Below are positions 20,989-30,071 of a DNA stretch of 64,000 nucleotides, in pieces. The stretch's first letter is position 1. Each line of letters begins with the position of its first letter. Position numbers and translations under genes: made by a program. The stretch comes from Candidatus Phytoplasma melaleucae (GTDB lineage Bacteria > Bacillota_I > Bacilli_A > Acholeplasmatales > Acholeplasmataceae): positions 45,340-109,339 of the forward strand of contig NZ_JAOSID010000001.1 of assembly GCF_030588185.1 (NCBI RefSeq), written 5' to 3'. The notes below the pieces were generated by a model, which was given only the letters and a program-made list of their open reading frames with translations, made no database searches and was not told the origin of the DNA.

Positions 20989-22536
20989 TTATAATGAGAA
21001 TTTTTCAGATTTGTAAACAACATCAATTAAAGTACCATCTCGATATTCTATTAAAGCAATTATATGATTAGTGTTATATATTATTTTCTCAGGTACACCT
21101 ACAATACTGTATGCTAAATCGCGTAATTCCCTAATATCTTTTGTAGGCACTTGATTATTCTTAAAAATCTCAATTAAATCAGATCTTAAAGGATTAACAG
21201 CAATTCCTACATCAGTTACTAAAATATCCACAGTGTTCCCAGGTGTGACTACTGTTTGAACTCTGTCTACAACGGAAGAAATACGACCTCTGACCAAAGG
21301 AACAGCTACAATAGAAATTTTGCTTCCATAAGCCACGTCGCTGTGGCCGCCTGAAGCTCCTCTTAAATAACCATCAGCACCAGTAATAACATTACAATTA
21401 AAATTAACGTCTATTTCTAAAGCACTTAAGATACCATAGTCTAATTTATTTACAGCACACCCCTTAATAAAAGGATTAGCATAAAAAGAAGCTGACATTT
21501 CTAAATGATTATTATTTTCCCTTAAAGAACGAATAGCTGTTAAATCAAAAGATTGCACATCTAATAATTTATCTACTAAATTTTGTTTTAATAATTCTAC
21601 TTGCGGCTGAATAATACCTCCTAAAAAAAAAGAAGCTTTTATTTTTTGTTTCATCATGACATCAGTTAAAATCATTAAAGAAGCTTGAGAAGCTCCACCA
21701 GTACCGGTTTGAAATGAGAATCCATCTCTAAAATAAGGAGTATTAATTATCACTTGGACAATATTCTCGGCAATTTGGATTTCTTTTGGTTTAAACACAG
21801 AATGAATTTCACCTGAAGAAATTTTGGAATTATCTCCGATATTATCTATTTGCACTACGAAATCGACATAAATCTGCGGAATAGAAATAGGACTATTTGG
21901 ATAATCAACTAAAGAATCAGTAATAATAACAGTTTTATTAGCATATTGAGCATCTACCATAGCATATCCTAAAGAACCAACACAAGAATCACCTTTTACT
22001 CCGTTAGCATTGCCCATTTCATCACTACTAGAAGCCGCTAAAAAAGCTACATCAATACGAGGTTCACCTGTGCTTATATATCTAGCTCTTCCCCCATGAG
22101 AACGAATAATTACAGGTTTTAACAAAACACCTTCAGAGATAGCATTGCCTAATTCCCCTCTTATAGCTGAACCTTCTAAAGCAGTAACTACTCCTCTCTG
22201 AATATAATCAATAAAACAATCATGTGATTTAGTAAAGGAAGAAGCTAAAACCGTCAAATTTTTAATATTTAACTTATCGATGACCTGCATAACACGCAAA
22301 AAAGTTTGATCTCCATGCCTAAAAGCATGATGAAAAGAAATAGTCATCCCATCTTTTAAACCACTTTTGTTAATAACTTCTTCTAAAGAACTTACAATTT
22401 TACTTCTTAATAAATTATTTTTATTTTGCAAATTAAAATAAAGATTTCCTGGCTTTGAACAACTATCATAACTTTTGTAAGTATAATTATTATCTTTATT
22501 AATCTTATTTAATTCTTGATCATTTAAATATTTCAT
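20989..22536 (-). CDS. citF: Citrate lyase alpha subunit (citrate:acetyl-ACP transferase) CitF
   Basis: Exchanges the acetyl group on the acyl carrier subunit for citrate, giving citryl-ACP. The 515-aa protein has the CoA-transferase-like features of CitF: GMTISFHHAFRHGD, VIRSHGGRARYISTGEP, AASSSDEMGNANG, FQTGTGGASQASL and GASGGHSDVAYGSKIS. Length is typical of the family. AAGGGATA precedes the ATG. It lies 65 bases after citE, with citX next. Together with CitD and CitE it makes the complete lyase core. Confidence 0.97.
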   Translation of the reverse strand: MKYLNDQELNKINKDNNYTYKSYDSCSKPGNLYFNLQNKNNLLRSKIVSSLEEVINKSGLKDGMTISFHHAFRHGDQTFLRVMQVIDKLNIKNLTVLASSFTKSHDCFIDYIQRGVVTALEGSAIRGELGNAISEGVLLKPVIIRSHGGRARYISTGEPRIDVAFLAASSSDEMGNANGVKGDSCVGSLGYAMVDAQYANKTVIITDSLVDYPNSPISIPQIYVDFVVQIDNIGDNSKISSGEIHSVFKPKEIQIAENIVQVIINTPYFRDGFSFQTGTGGASQASLMILTDVMMKQKIKASFFLGGIIQPQVELLKQNLVDKLLDVQSFDLTAIRSLRENNNHLEMSASFYANPFIKGCAVNKLDYGILSALEIDVNFNCNVITGADGYLRGASGGHSDVAYGSKISIVAVPLVRGRISSVVDRVQTVVTPGNTVDILVTDVGIAVNPLRSDLIEIFKNNQVPTKDIRELRDLAYSIVGVPEKIIYNTNHIIALIEYRDGTLIDVVYKSEKFSL

Positions 22537-22601
22537 ACTCTGTTTATCCCTTAATATTTTTCTATAAATCAGCGAATCAAAAACTTATTCTCCTAAAACT
22601 T

Positions 22602-23489
22602 TTAATTCTCTAAAGGGTTTTTGATATTAGCTTTTTGCAAAATATTTTCTGCATTTTGTATAACAGGTTTATCAATCATTTTGCCTTCAATAGCAAAAAC
22701 ACCTTTATTATTGTGACGATATTTTCTATATAAATTTAAAATTTTTAAAGAATCTTCGATTTCTCGCGAATTTGGAGTAAAAATACGATTAATAATCGGT
22801 AATTGAATAGGGTGTATGGCAGATTTTCCGTTAAACCCTAATTCTTTCACGATAAGTGATTCTTGCTCTAATCCTTGTAAGTCTTTAACATTATCATAAA
22901 TACAATCAATAGCATCAATATTTGTTGCTCTTGCTGCATGTAAGATCATCTGACGAGCAAAAAGTAATTCATGTCGAGTTATAGTTTTAGTAGCTTGTAA
23001 GTTTAACATGTAATCTACTCCTCCTAAAGCAATCCCAACTACTCTAGGAGAAGCTGATGCTATTTCATATGCATTCAAAACCCCTTGAGCGCTTTCTATT
23101 GCACAAAATAAAGATATTCGCTTATTTTTATTCATTTTTTGCTCAATTTCTTCAATATCATGAATAACTTTTAATACATCTTTTTTAGATTCTGTCTTTG
23201 GTAAACGAATTACATCAGCTTTTGAATCAGTTACTATAGCTTTTAAATCATCCGCATAAAAAACTGTATCAAAATGATTAATTCTAACAACAGTTTCAAT
23301 ATTATACTTATTATAATTAAAAAAATTAATCATTCTTTTGGTTAATTCTCTCGCTGCGTCTTTTTCTTGAATACTTATAGAGTCTTCCAAATCAAAAATA
23401 ACACTATCCAGATTATACGAAATAATATCTTTGAATAAAGCTGGATTATTACCTGGTACAAATAACATAGTTTTTCTATTTTTTTTCAT
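22602..23489 (-). CDS. citE: Citrate lyase beta subunit (citryl-ACP lyase) CitE
   Basis: Cleaves citryl-ACP to acetyl-ACP and oxaloacetate. It belongs to the HpcH/HpaI TIM-barrel family: MLFVPGNNPALF start, DSVIFDLEDSI metal-binding segment, VVRIN, VIRLPKTES, AIESAQGVLNAYEIA, GIALGGVDYM and GFNGKSAIHP. At 295 aa it is standard length. AGAGGCAT lies at ribosome-site distance. It follows citD by about 100 bases. CitE paralogues exist outside citrate lyase, but here the neighbours settle the assignment. Confidence 0.97.
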   Translation of the reverse strand: MKKNRKTMLFVPGNNPALFKDIISYNLDSVIFDLEDSISIQEKDAARELTKRMINFFNYNKYNIETVVRINHFDTVFYADDLKAIVTDSKADVIRLPKTESKKDVLKVIHDIEEIEQKMNKNKRISLFCAIESAQGVLNAYEIASASPRVVGIALGGVDYMLNLQATKTITRHELLFARQMILHAARATNIDAIDCIYDNVKDLQGLEQESLIVKELGFNGKSAIHPIQLPIINRIFTPNSREIEDSLKILNLYRKYRHNNKGVFAIEGKMIDKPVIQNAENILQKANIKNPLEN

Positions 23490-23592
23490 TAAATGCCTCT
23501 ATGCCTCTATTATTACATCTTTAATTGAGATAAATAAACAATTATCTCTTATAATTTTTCAAATTTAATTATGCAAAGTAAATAAAAATAAA

Positions 23593-23895
23593 TCAAATAT
23601 CATTATACTTTTGTGCACGACGTAAAGCTGTAACAATTCTAGCTTTTAACACTTCGTCAATAGCTCCCTGATCCTGAATAATTAATTTACAACTTACAAT
23701 TTGATGTTCTTTTAAAATATTTAAAGATATTTGCTTTATTTTGGCGCCAAATTGTCTAATAAAAGGAGATTTAATAAAAATATCGATTTTATTATCTGGA
23801 TTAGGTTCCATAATGATCAAACAATCACTAGATTCTAAAGAACCACAAAAAACTTTTTGAAGTATTTGTGGAATAACGATTTTATTTGTTGACAT
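23593..23895 (-). CDS. citD: Citrate lyase acyl carrier protein (gamma subunit) CitD
   Basis: Carries the phosphoribosyl-dephospho-CoA arm that holds the acetyl or citryl group. The 100-aa sequence has the attachment motif GSLESSD, with Ser22 in the position of the modified serine. DKIDIFIKSPFIRQFG and the C-terminal ALRRAQ helix also fit the family. Its start overlaps the end of the aldolase-like gene by 14 bases, implying coupled translation. Confidence 0.94.
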   Translation of the reverse strand: MSTNKIVIPQILQKVFCGSLESSDCLIIMEPNPDNKIDIFIKSPFIRQFGAKIKQISLNILKEHQIVSCKLIIQDQGAIDEVLKARIVTALRRAQKYNDI

Positions 23896-24562
23896 AAAGA
23901 TGCTTTTCGCGCTCTCTTTCTGTTGTTATATGTTTGACGATATTAACGTATTTAATCGCTAAAGAAGCTATTTCTTGTTCATCGACTAAACCCCCATGTT
24001 CATCGCTACCTAGAACTCCTGTAATACCTACAGCCCAAACCCCTGCTTTAAAATAAGAAATGATATTAGTCAAATCTACTCCACCTGTAGCTAATATTTT
24101 AAAGTAAGGGAAGGGATTACTAATTAATTTTAAAGTTTCAGGCGAAAAGCAACTTACAGGATAAACTTTTAAAAGTGAAGCTCCTTTTTGAAACACATAA
24201 TACATTTCATTAACAGTCATAACACCAGGAATATATAAAATATTCTTTTCTAAAGCCCATTTCAAAATATCTTCATTATAAACTGGAGAAACTAAATATT
24301 CGGCTCCTGAATGAATAGCTTTTTGAGCTTCTTTAAGAGTTAAAACAGTCCCTGCACCAATAGTAGCTTGGGGATATTTACGGCTTGTCTCTTCTATTAA
24401 TGTGTAAGCATTAGGAATAGTTAATGTTACTTCTGCAAAACTAAAACCATTTTCTAATGTATTTTTAAGAATCCTGCAAGCATTTTCAAATTTTTTAGTT
24501 CTTACAATTACGCTTAAAGGGCTTTGCTTTAAATTTTGAATAATATTTGTAATAGATTTCAT
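23882..24562 (-). CDS. KDPG/KHG aldolase-family protein, candidate oxaloacetate decarboxylase
   Basis: A 226-aa class I aldolase of the Eda family. The catalytic residues are kept: Arg21 in SVIVRTKK, Glu44 in FAEVTLTIP, and the Schiff-base Lys132 in LLKVYPVS. ATIGAGTVL and the phosphate-binding FKILATGGV segment are also present. No Entner-Doudoroff genes are seen here. The gene sits inside the citrate cluster and overlaps citD. Eda of E. coli is known to decarboxylate oxaloacetate as a side activity, so the inferred role is oxaloacetate to pyruvate plus CO2, replacing the sodium-pump decarboxylase of other citrate fermenters. The family call is firm; the substrate is a guess from context. 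Confidence 0.85.
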   Translation of the reverse strand: MKSITNIIQNLKQSPLSVIVRTKKFENACRILKNTLENGFSFAEVTLTIPNAYTLIEETSRKYPQATIGAGTVLTLKEAQKAIHSGAEYLVSPVYNEDILKWALEKNILYIPGVMTVNEMYYVFQKGASLLKVYPVSCFSPETLKLISNPFPYFKILATGGVDLTNIISYFKAGVWAVGITGVLGSDEHGGLVDEQEIASLAIKYVNIVKHITTEREREKHLYVNK

Positions 24563-24689
24563 GTTAAAAAGAATGACCTCTTTATCTTATTTTTTTCAAT
24601 TAACAAATAAATTTTTTCAAATAAGTTCCAAAAAAAAGAACAAATAAAGATAGAATAAACAATTCCAAACAGATAATATTAGCTAAAAA

Positions 24690-25562
24690 TTAAATAATTT
24701 TAAAATAAGAACTAACAAAAAATAAAAAACAGGTAACAACACTGAGATCAGCACAACCACCAGGAGATATTTTTTGTTTTTGATACATTTCATTTTTATT
24801 TAAAATTTCTTTTCGAAAAGATGTAAAATCTTTTTCATCTAAAATACTTAACCAAAGAGCTGCTTGCTTCTGAATAATTTTATACTTAGCATAACCTATT
24901 TTCATAATTAAAGTAGTATCATCAATCATTTTTAAATAAAAAATCAGGAGACATAAATAAAGTTCATATTTAGTTAACATAGGATATTTAGAAGTACATT
25001 TATGAGCAAATGGAAATCCGCATAAAAAAATGTTTTTATATCCAGATAAGGCTTCTCCTCGCGCTCCTTTAATACCATATTCTTGAAATATTTTTTCCCC
25101 TTTAGTCCTATTATTAAAAAAAACAAAATCTTTTTTCACATCTTGAGCTAATATCTTTACTAAATTTTGCCACAAACCAAAAGATATTCGGTGTATTAAA
25201 CCATAAAGAGTTACATAATAAATAATACCAAAAACAAAAATTAATCCCTTATGGGTATTAATATTATTAGTACTCTTAAACATTCTTTTTTCTTGTTGGA
25301 TTCCTATAATTCTTAATTGGTTAAAATTTAAATTTGGTTGTTGCGATGCTAAATGATTAATTTGAACAAAATAAAAATAGAAAGTATGTTTAGACTTTAA
25401 AAAAGTAGCAATATTCATATCTACATGACAACCACAATTAAAATAAGAAACTAAACCTAGAGCCGGATAACATAGTAATTCGCTTTCTATAGACTGAATA
25501 GCTATATCAATTAATTTGTTTTGTAAAAAAGCCAAAGATACGGCTCCATTTAATAACTTCAT
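24690..25562 (-). CDS. citG: Triphosphoribosyl-dephospho-CoA synthase CitG
   Basis: Makes the citrate lyase prosthetic-group precursor from dephospho-CoA and ATP. The 290-aa protein matches CitG/MdcB landmarks: an early SELLCYPALGLVSYFNCG segment (family YPKPGLV...N.G), then DMNIATFL, a GIQQEKRMF segment, THKGLIFVFG, GARGEALSG, and the C-terminal PGGCADLSVVTCFL. Length is normal. It lies between the transporter and the aldolase-like gene; with citX it supplies the biosynthetic half of the lyase system. Confidence 0.9.
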   Translation of the reverse strand: MKLLNGAVSLAFLQNKLIDIAIQSIESELLCYPALGLVSYFNCGCHVDMNIATFLKSKHTFYFYFVQINHLASQQPNLNFNQLRIIGIQQEKRMFKSTNNINTHKGLIFVFGIIYYVTLYGLIHRISFGLWQNLVKILAQDVKKDFVFFNNRTKGEKIFQEYGIKGARGEALSGYKNIFLCGFPFAHKCTSKYPMLTKYELYLCLLIFYLKMIDDTTLIMKIGYAKYKIIQKQAALWLSILDEKDFTSFRKEILNKNEMYQKQKISPGGCADLSVVTCFLFFVSSYFKII

Positions 25563-25619
25563 ATAATTCTCTTCAACAAAATTAATCTTTTTTTATTTTG
25601 AATATCATTCCTAATAATT

Positions 25620-27137
25620 TTAAATACCAGGATTAATAGAGTAAAATAAAGGAAATACAATGCTAGCTATGATAACTGTTAAATCGCCCCCAATACGAGT
25701 AGCTATTTGCGCATAAGGAGTAAGTTTTAATGCATTGGATGCTTCTAAAATAGCTATATTACCTGCTCCACCAATGCTATTAGCACAAAGACCAGCTGCA
25801 ATTGAAGATTGCACAGGGTAAAAGCCTACTTTATTACCTATAATAGCAGCAACTAAAGCAGTAGTACCAACACATAAAATACAAGTTGATAAAAAAGCTA
25901 AATCTACCATTTTATTCATAACTATACCGATATTAATATTTACCCCTACTACAACCAAAATACAAGATGAAAAAGTCTGAGTAATAAATTGAGAAGCTTG
26001 ACTGATACTTTGAACATAATTATCCGAAATCAAATCAAAAAATTTCACAAGTAAAACCAAAAGAACTAAGAAAATAATAGTTGGTGGAAGATATTTAGCG
26101 ATATTCTCACTAAGAACTAATTTTAATAATAAAAATCTTAAAACATTACTAAATATATATAAAGCAAAAATCGCTACTAACCCTGTTTTAATACGACTTA
26201 AACTAGTTTTTTCAATTAAAGTTGAATTTTTTGTATGATTTATGGATTTTTTTTGTATTTGAACTAAGTTTTTTTGATCAGGTACAGTAAGTTTTTCTAG
26301 ATCACCATTAGGACTACCATATTTACTATTACCAAAAATTTTTTTAATTAATCCACCAAAAATAACACTTATAATACCACCAATTAACAAAGAAGTTATA
26401 ATATGAGTTTTAAAAAAATCTTCATAAATAGGTATTCCTTGTGAAAAAACTTTTACTAACGGAATAATGCCACATGTAAGACCGCCACAAGAAATAGGAA
26501 CAAAAATATAAAAAATAGAATTCAAAAAATTATTATAACTGCTATTAGGAATAGTATTAATCCCCCCAATAGGTCTAAAAAGAATACCTGCTATCCCCAC
26601 TACAATGGCAGAAATAAATAAAGAAACAATAACCAAAGACAAAAACTTTATTCCATTTCTTTTCAAAATATCTTTTCTAATACCTAAAAGACTACCACAA
26701 ACCAAAGAAGATACAAACAATTCTGAAAAACCTATGCTAGAATTTTTATTAAAATAAGATATTTTTTCTCGAAAAGCTGCTTGGAATTGGAAAAAACGGT
26801 TTGAGATTTCAGAAGGAAAAAAATTATAATTGAAAATAAATGCTGGAACAAGCAAACATAAAATAGCCCCCCCTCCTATATCTTTTAGAATAGGGGTTTT
26901 TTTACCTATCACTTTTAAAATTTCAGCTAAAACCATGGTGAATAATAAAACAGATATCAAATGATGCCAAGAACTAGTAAAGATGCCCTGGGAAGCATCG
27001 TAAGCAATCCATATATGCATAATCGTGATAACTAAAATAATCATTATTAAACTTAATGGAAATCCCAAAATATCTATTTTAGGTTTAATATTATTTTTAG
27101 AAACATTTTGTTTTTCGGAATGATTTAAATTGATCAT
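25620..27137 (-). CDS. 2-hydroxycarboxylate (citrate/malate) symporter, CitS/2-HCT family
   Basis: Cation-coupled importer of citrate, malate or related acids. The 505-aa protein has about 11-12 hydrophobic helices, and the C-terminal half carries the family signature GGAGNIAILEASNAL, then ATRIGGDLTV with the conserved substrate Arg. The equivalent loop of the first half reads SCGGLTCGIIPLV, which departs from the GGxG pattern. A charged loop of about 45 residues splits the two halves. Phytoplasmas are known for a malate carrier of this family. Its place directly before citG and the lyase genes argues for citrate as a substrate here, which is inference. Confidence 0.9.
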   Translation of the reverse strand: MINLNHSEKQNVSKNNIKPKIDILGFPLSLIMIILVITIMHIWIAYDASQGIFTSSWHHLISVLLFTMVLAEILKVIGKKTPILKDIGGGAILCLLVPAFIFNYNFFPSEISNRFFQFQAAFREKISYFNKNSSIGFSELFVSSLVCGSLLGIRKDILKRNGIKFLSLVIVSLFISAIVVGIAGILFRPIGGINTIPNSSYNNFLNSIFYIFVPISCGGLTCGIIPLVKVFSQGIPIYEDFFKTHIITSLLIGGIISVIFGGLIKKIFGNSKYGSPNGDLEKLTVPDQKNLVQIQKKSINHTKNSTLIEKTSLSRIKTGLVAIFALYIFSNVLRFLLLKLVLSENIAKYLPPTIIFLVLLVLLVKFFDLISDNYVQSISQASQFITQTFSSCILVVVGVNINIGIVMNKMVDLAFLSTCILCVGTTALVAAIIGNKVGFYPVQSSIAAGLCANSIGGAGNIAILEASNALKLTPYAQIATRIGGDLTVIIASIVFPLFYSINPGI

Positions 27138-27228
27138 ATTTATCTATTGCCTTCCCCTTTCTTTGTTATTTTCCTAAATAAACCAATATTTTTATTTAAT
27201 TTTTTTTCGAAGATCATAAAATATACCC

Positions 27229-27759
27229 TCAATAATTATAAATATTAAGTTTGTCTAACAAACGATTGGCAAAATCAAAAACCGTTAAAGGAGACTGAGA
27301 AGTAATAAAATTATCACTAACAACAGTTTTGCAATTGCTGCAATATATGCCACCCGTAATATTAGATTCATACCCCGGATAACATGTAAACGAATGATTT
27401 TGTAACAAACCAATCCTGCCTAAAAATGAAGGAGCAGCGCAAATAGCTGCAATAATTTTTTTCTTCTCGGCAAAAGATTTAATTATATTTAATACTTTAT
27501 GTAAATCTTGATTATTGCTTCTTAATAAATTTTGGACATAAGGACCACCAGGAATGATTAAAAAACCATATTCATCACAAACCACTTTATCAATATGCAT
27601 ATCCGCCTTCACATGAAGTTCTTGCGAGGAAACCACTTGCAAAGAATTATTCGGAGCGCAAGTAATTACATCAAAAGCATTTTGTTTAATAATTGCTCTT
27701 GTTGTAACAGCTTCAGTATCTTCAAAACCGTTATATAAAATTAATAATCCTTTCACCAT
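27229..27759 (-). CDS. DJ-1/PfpI family protein
   Basis: A 176-aa class I glutamine-amidotransferase-like protein of the DJ-1/ThiJ group. The acidic residue in GFEDTEAV (about Glu13) and the nucleophile elbow IIAAICAAP (Cys107) are intact, and LIIPGGPYV is typical. The biochemical role of such proteins is uncertain: glyoxalase, deglycase or redox chaperone functions have been claimed. It is the first gene of the strand-wise run leading into the citrate cluster, 91 bases ahead of the transporter, so it may be co-transcribed or simply a neighbour. Confidence 0.85.
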   Translation of the reverse strand: MVKGLLILYNGFEDTEAVTTRAIIKQNAFDVITCAPNNSLQVVSSQELHVKADMHIDKVVCDEYGFLIIPGGPYVQNLLRSNNQDLHKVLNIIKSFAEKKKIIAAICAAPSFLGRIGLLQNHSFTCYPGYESNITGGIYCSNCKTVVSDNFITSQSPLTVFDFANRLLDKLNIYNY

Positions 27760-28146
27760 AGAACATTACATTCAATACATCATTATGTCAAATAATAGTT
27801 ATCTTAAATATAGCTATAATAATAAAATTGAATTTTTTAAAACTCCTTTTCCTTTGATATAATACATCTGCAATTAATCTTATAAATAAATAAAAACTAA
27901 ACATCAACTGTATTCTATCACTAACTAATACTACATTGCAAATATTTTATACAATTTTATGCTGCTATCTAATCCAAGTTCATCATACTAAAATGTCATT
28001 TCCTTACCTAAATAAATAATAAAATATTGTCAAATTAATCTAGAAAGTTAAATCATTAAAGAATAATTTAGTTTTAACACATAGTTAACATTATTATATA
28101 ATCATGATGTTTTTCAAAAAAGAATTGAAAACAACTATAAAGTAAC
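27760..28146. other. Spacer between the citrate cluster and the opp operon
   Basis: About 390 AT-rich bases without a supported gene. The left end may hold the promoter of the DJ-1/citrate transcript (listed separately). No clear terminator hairpin follows oppD. Confidence 0.4.
27763..27791 (-). promoter_or_regulatory. Possible promoter for the DJ-1/citrate cluster
   Basis: Minus-strand TTGACA (27786-27791), 17 bases, TAATGT (27763-27768). The -35 box is perfect and the -10 box matches 4 of 6. The implied start point falls on or next to the ATG at 27759, so the transcript would be nearly leaderless. That is why confidence is low. Confidence 0.3.
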
Positions 28147-29088
28147 TCAAGAATGTCTTTTTAGAGTACAACTAATAAAATGATTTTTGGTAACTTCTAA
28201 AAAATCTGGATCTGGTTCTAAATAATTTTTAAACATATAAAAATCAAAAATATCATTTTGCGCTTCAAACAAATTTGTATTTTTTTTGTATTGTTTTTTG
28301 TAAATACTAGTCATAAAGAAATCATTTAATAATTTTTTGGTATAAGGATGTAAAGGATTTTTAAAAATCTCAGAAGAAGGTGCTTTTTCTATGATCATAC
28401 CTTTATATAAGACAATTATATTTTGTACTAAAGAAGAAACAATACCTAAATCATGTGTAATAAATAACATAGACATTTTATATTTATGTTGCATTTTAGC
28501 GATCAAATGTAAAATTTCCTTTTGCGTTAGAACGTCTATGGCAGTAGTAGGTTCATCTGCTATTAATAGTTCAGGTTGGCAAGCAAGGGCCATAGCAATA
28601 AAGACCCTTTGACAAAGCCCGCCTGAAAGTTGATATGGATAAGATTCCATAATCCTTTCTGGCTCTAGAATTTCCACTTGTTTTAACATATCTATAGACT
28701 TGCGAAGAGCTTCTAAATAAGGAATTTGATAATGTAATTGAAAAATTTCTGTCATTTGAGTTTTTATTTTTAAACTAGGATTAAGACTAGACATTGGATC
28801 TTGAAAAATCATACTAATCTTAGTACCTCTAATATGACGCATTTGTTTTTCGGTAAATGTAGAAATAATTTCTTTTTGAAAAATAATATCACCTTTATAT
28901 ATACTTTGATTTTTGCGAAATAACTTTAAAATAGATAAAGCTATTTGACTCTTGCCAGAACCTGATTCTCCTATAATGCCTAGAGTTTCTTGTTTTTTTA
29001 TAGAAAAAGTCACACCTCTTAACACTTTAATGAAAGAATCTTCCGTTTGGAAATGCATATGTAAATTATTAACCTGTAATAAAACCAT
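28147..29088 (-). CDS. oppD: Oligo/dipeptide ABC transporter ATP-binding protein OppD
   Basis: One of the two ATPases powering peptide import. Walker A GESGSGKS, signature YQLSGGLCQRVFIAMAL, Walker B LLIADEPTTAID, H-loop MLFITHDLG, and the C-terminal PLHPYTKKLL region typical of Opp/Dpp ATPases. The start is set at 29088 (MVLLQVNNLHM) because AAGGAAA precedes it and it lies two bases after the stop of oppF; the open frame extends 21 codons further. The product is 313 aa. Last gene of the opp operon. Confidence 0.94.
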   Translation of the reverse strand: MVLLQVNNLHMHFQTEDSFIKVLRGVTFSIKKQETLGIIGESGSGKSQIALSILKLFRKNQSIYKGDIIFQKEIISTFTEKQMRHIRGTKISMIFQDPMSSLNPSLKIKTQMTEIFQLHYQIPYLEALRKSIDMLKQVEILEPERIMESYPYQLSGGLCQRVFIAMALACQPELLIADEPTTAIDVLTQKEILHLIAKMQHKYKMSMLFITHDLGIVSSLVQNIIVLYKGMIIEKAPSSEIFKNPLHPYTKKLLNDFFMTSIYKKQYKKNTNLFEAQNDIFDFYMFKNYLEPDPDFLEVTKNHFISCTLKRHS

Positions 29089-29089
29089 T

Positions 29090-30037
29090 TTATTTAATTT
29101 CCTTATTATTTTCCAAAGTACAAAGAACAAAATGTCCTGGTGTATACTCATAAAAATTTAGGTTTTCAGAACTTGTACCAAAGGTAATATGATTATTTGT
29201 AAACATTTTATCATTTAAATTAATGTTAAAAGAATATGAATCTATTCTAGGAATGGCATTCAATAATTTTTTAGTATAAGGGTGCAAAGGATTGCTAAAA
29301 ATTTTTTCTTTCGGAGCTAATTCCACTAAATGGCCTTCGTACATAACTCCTATCCTATCACTTATATAGTGGGCTACTCCTAAATCATGAGAAATAAATA
29401 AATAAGTAATATCGTACTTATTTTTTAAATCATTTAATAAATCTAAAATTTGTTTTTGCATAGTCACGTCCAAAGCAGACACAATTTCGTCGCAAATAAC
29501 AAACTTAGGTTTTAAAATTAAAGTTTTAGCTATATTTACTCTTTGTCTCTGGCCACCGCTTAATTCATGTGGAAAACGTTTCATTAAATCTAAATGTAAA
29601 CCACATTTGCTCATAATATCTGAAATTTGTTCTTCATAGGAGGGATCTTTATAATTCTTCACTTTTTTGTGTATTATCAACCCTTCTCCAATAATATCCT
29701 TAATTTTAAATTTAGGATTTAAAGCTGAAAAAGAATTTTGAAAAATAATTTGTAAATCTTGTCTTAACACCTTAACTTCTTTTTTATTTAATTGATTTAA
29801 TTCTAAAGCATTTTTTAGATTTTGGTAATAAATGATTTTTCCTTCCTGAGCCTTTTGTAATTGAATAATTAATTTGCCTAAAGTAGATTTACCTGAACCT
29901 GATTCTCCTATAATGCTCAAAGTTTCTCTTGCAAAAATAGATAGATTAATATTATTATTAGCTTTACAAATTTTTTTATTAATCTGAAAAAATTTGCTTA
30001 AATTTTCAACTCTTAACAATGTTTGAGGCCATTCCAT
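29090..30037 (-). CDS. oppF: Oligo/dipeptide ABC transporter ATP-binding protein OppF
   Basis: Second ATPase of the importer, 315 aa. LLRVENLSKFFQI start, Walker A GESGSGKST, LRQDLQIIFQNSFSALNP (Q-loop region typical of OppF/DppF), signature HELSGGQRQRVNIAK, Walker B FVICDEIVSALD, then LFISHDLGVAHY and PLHPYTKKLLNAIP. Transcribed just after oppC and almost touching oppD, so the order is A-B-C-F-D. Confidence 0.94.
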   Translation of the reverse strand: MEWPQTLLRVENLSKFFQINKKICKANNNINLSIFARETLSIIGESGSGKSTLGKLIIQLQKAQEGKIIYYQNLKNALELNQLNKKEVKVLRQDLQIIFQNSFSALNPKFKIKDIIGEGLIIHKKVKNYKDPSYEEQISDIMSKCGLHLDLMKRFPHELSGGQRQRVNIAKTLILKPKFVICDEIVSALDVTMQKQILDLLNDLKNKYDITYLFISHDLGVAHYISDRIGVMYEGHLVELAPKEKIFSNPLHPYTKKLLNAIPRIDSYSFNINLNDKMFTNNHITFGTSSENLNFYEYTPGHFVLCTLENNKEIK

Positions 30038-30071
30038 AATTTAAACACTTCTTTCTCTTTTTTTAATTAAA

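Noticed and set aside
27850..27870. TTGATATAATAC on the plus strand as a promoter
   Set aside because: It points into the end of the oppD gene with nothing downstream to express and has no -35 box.
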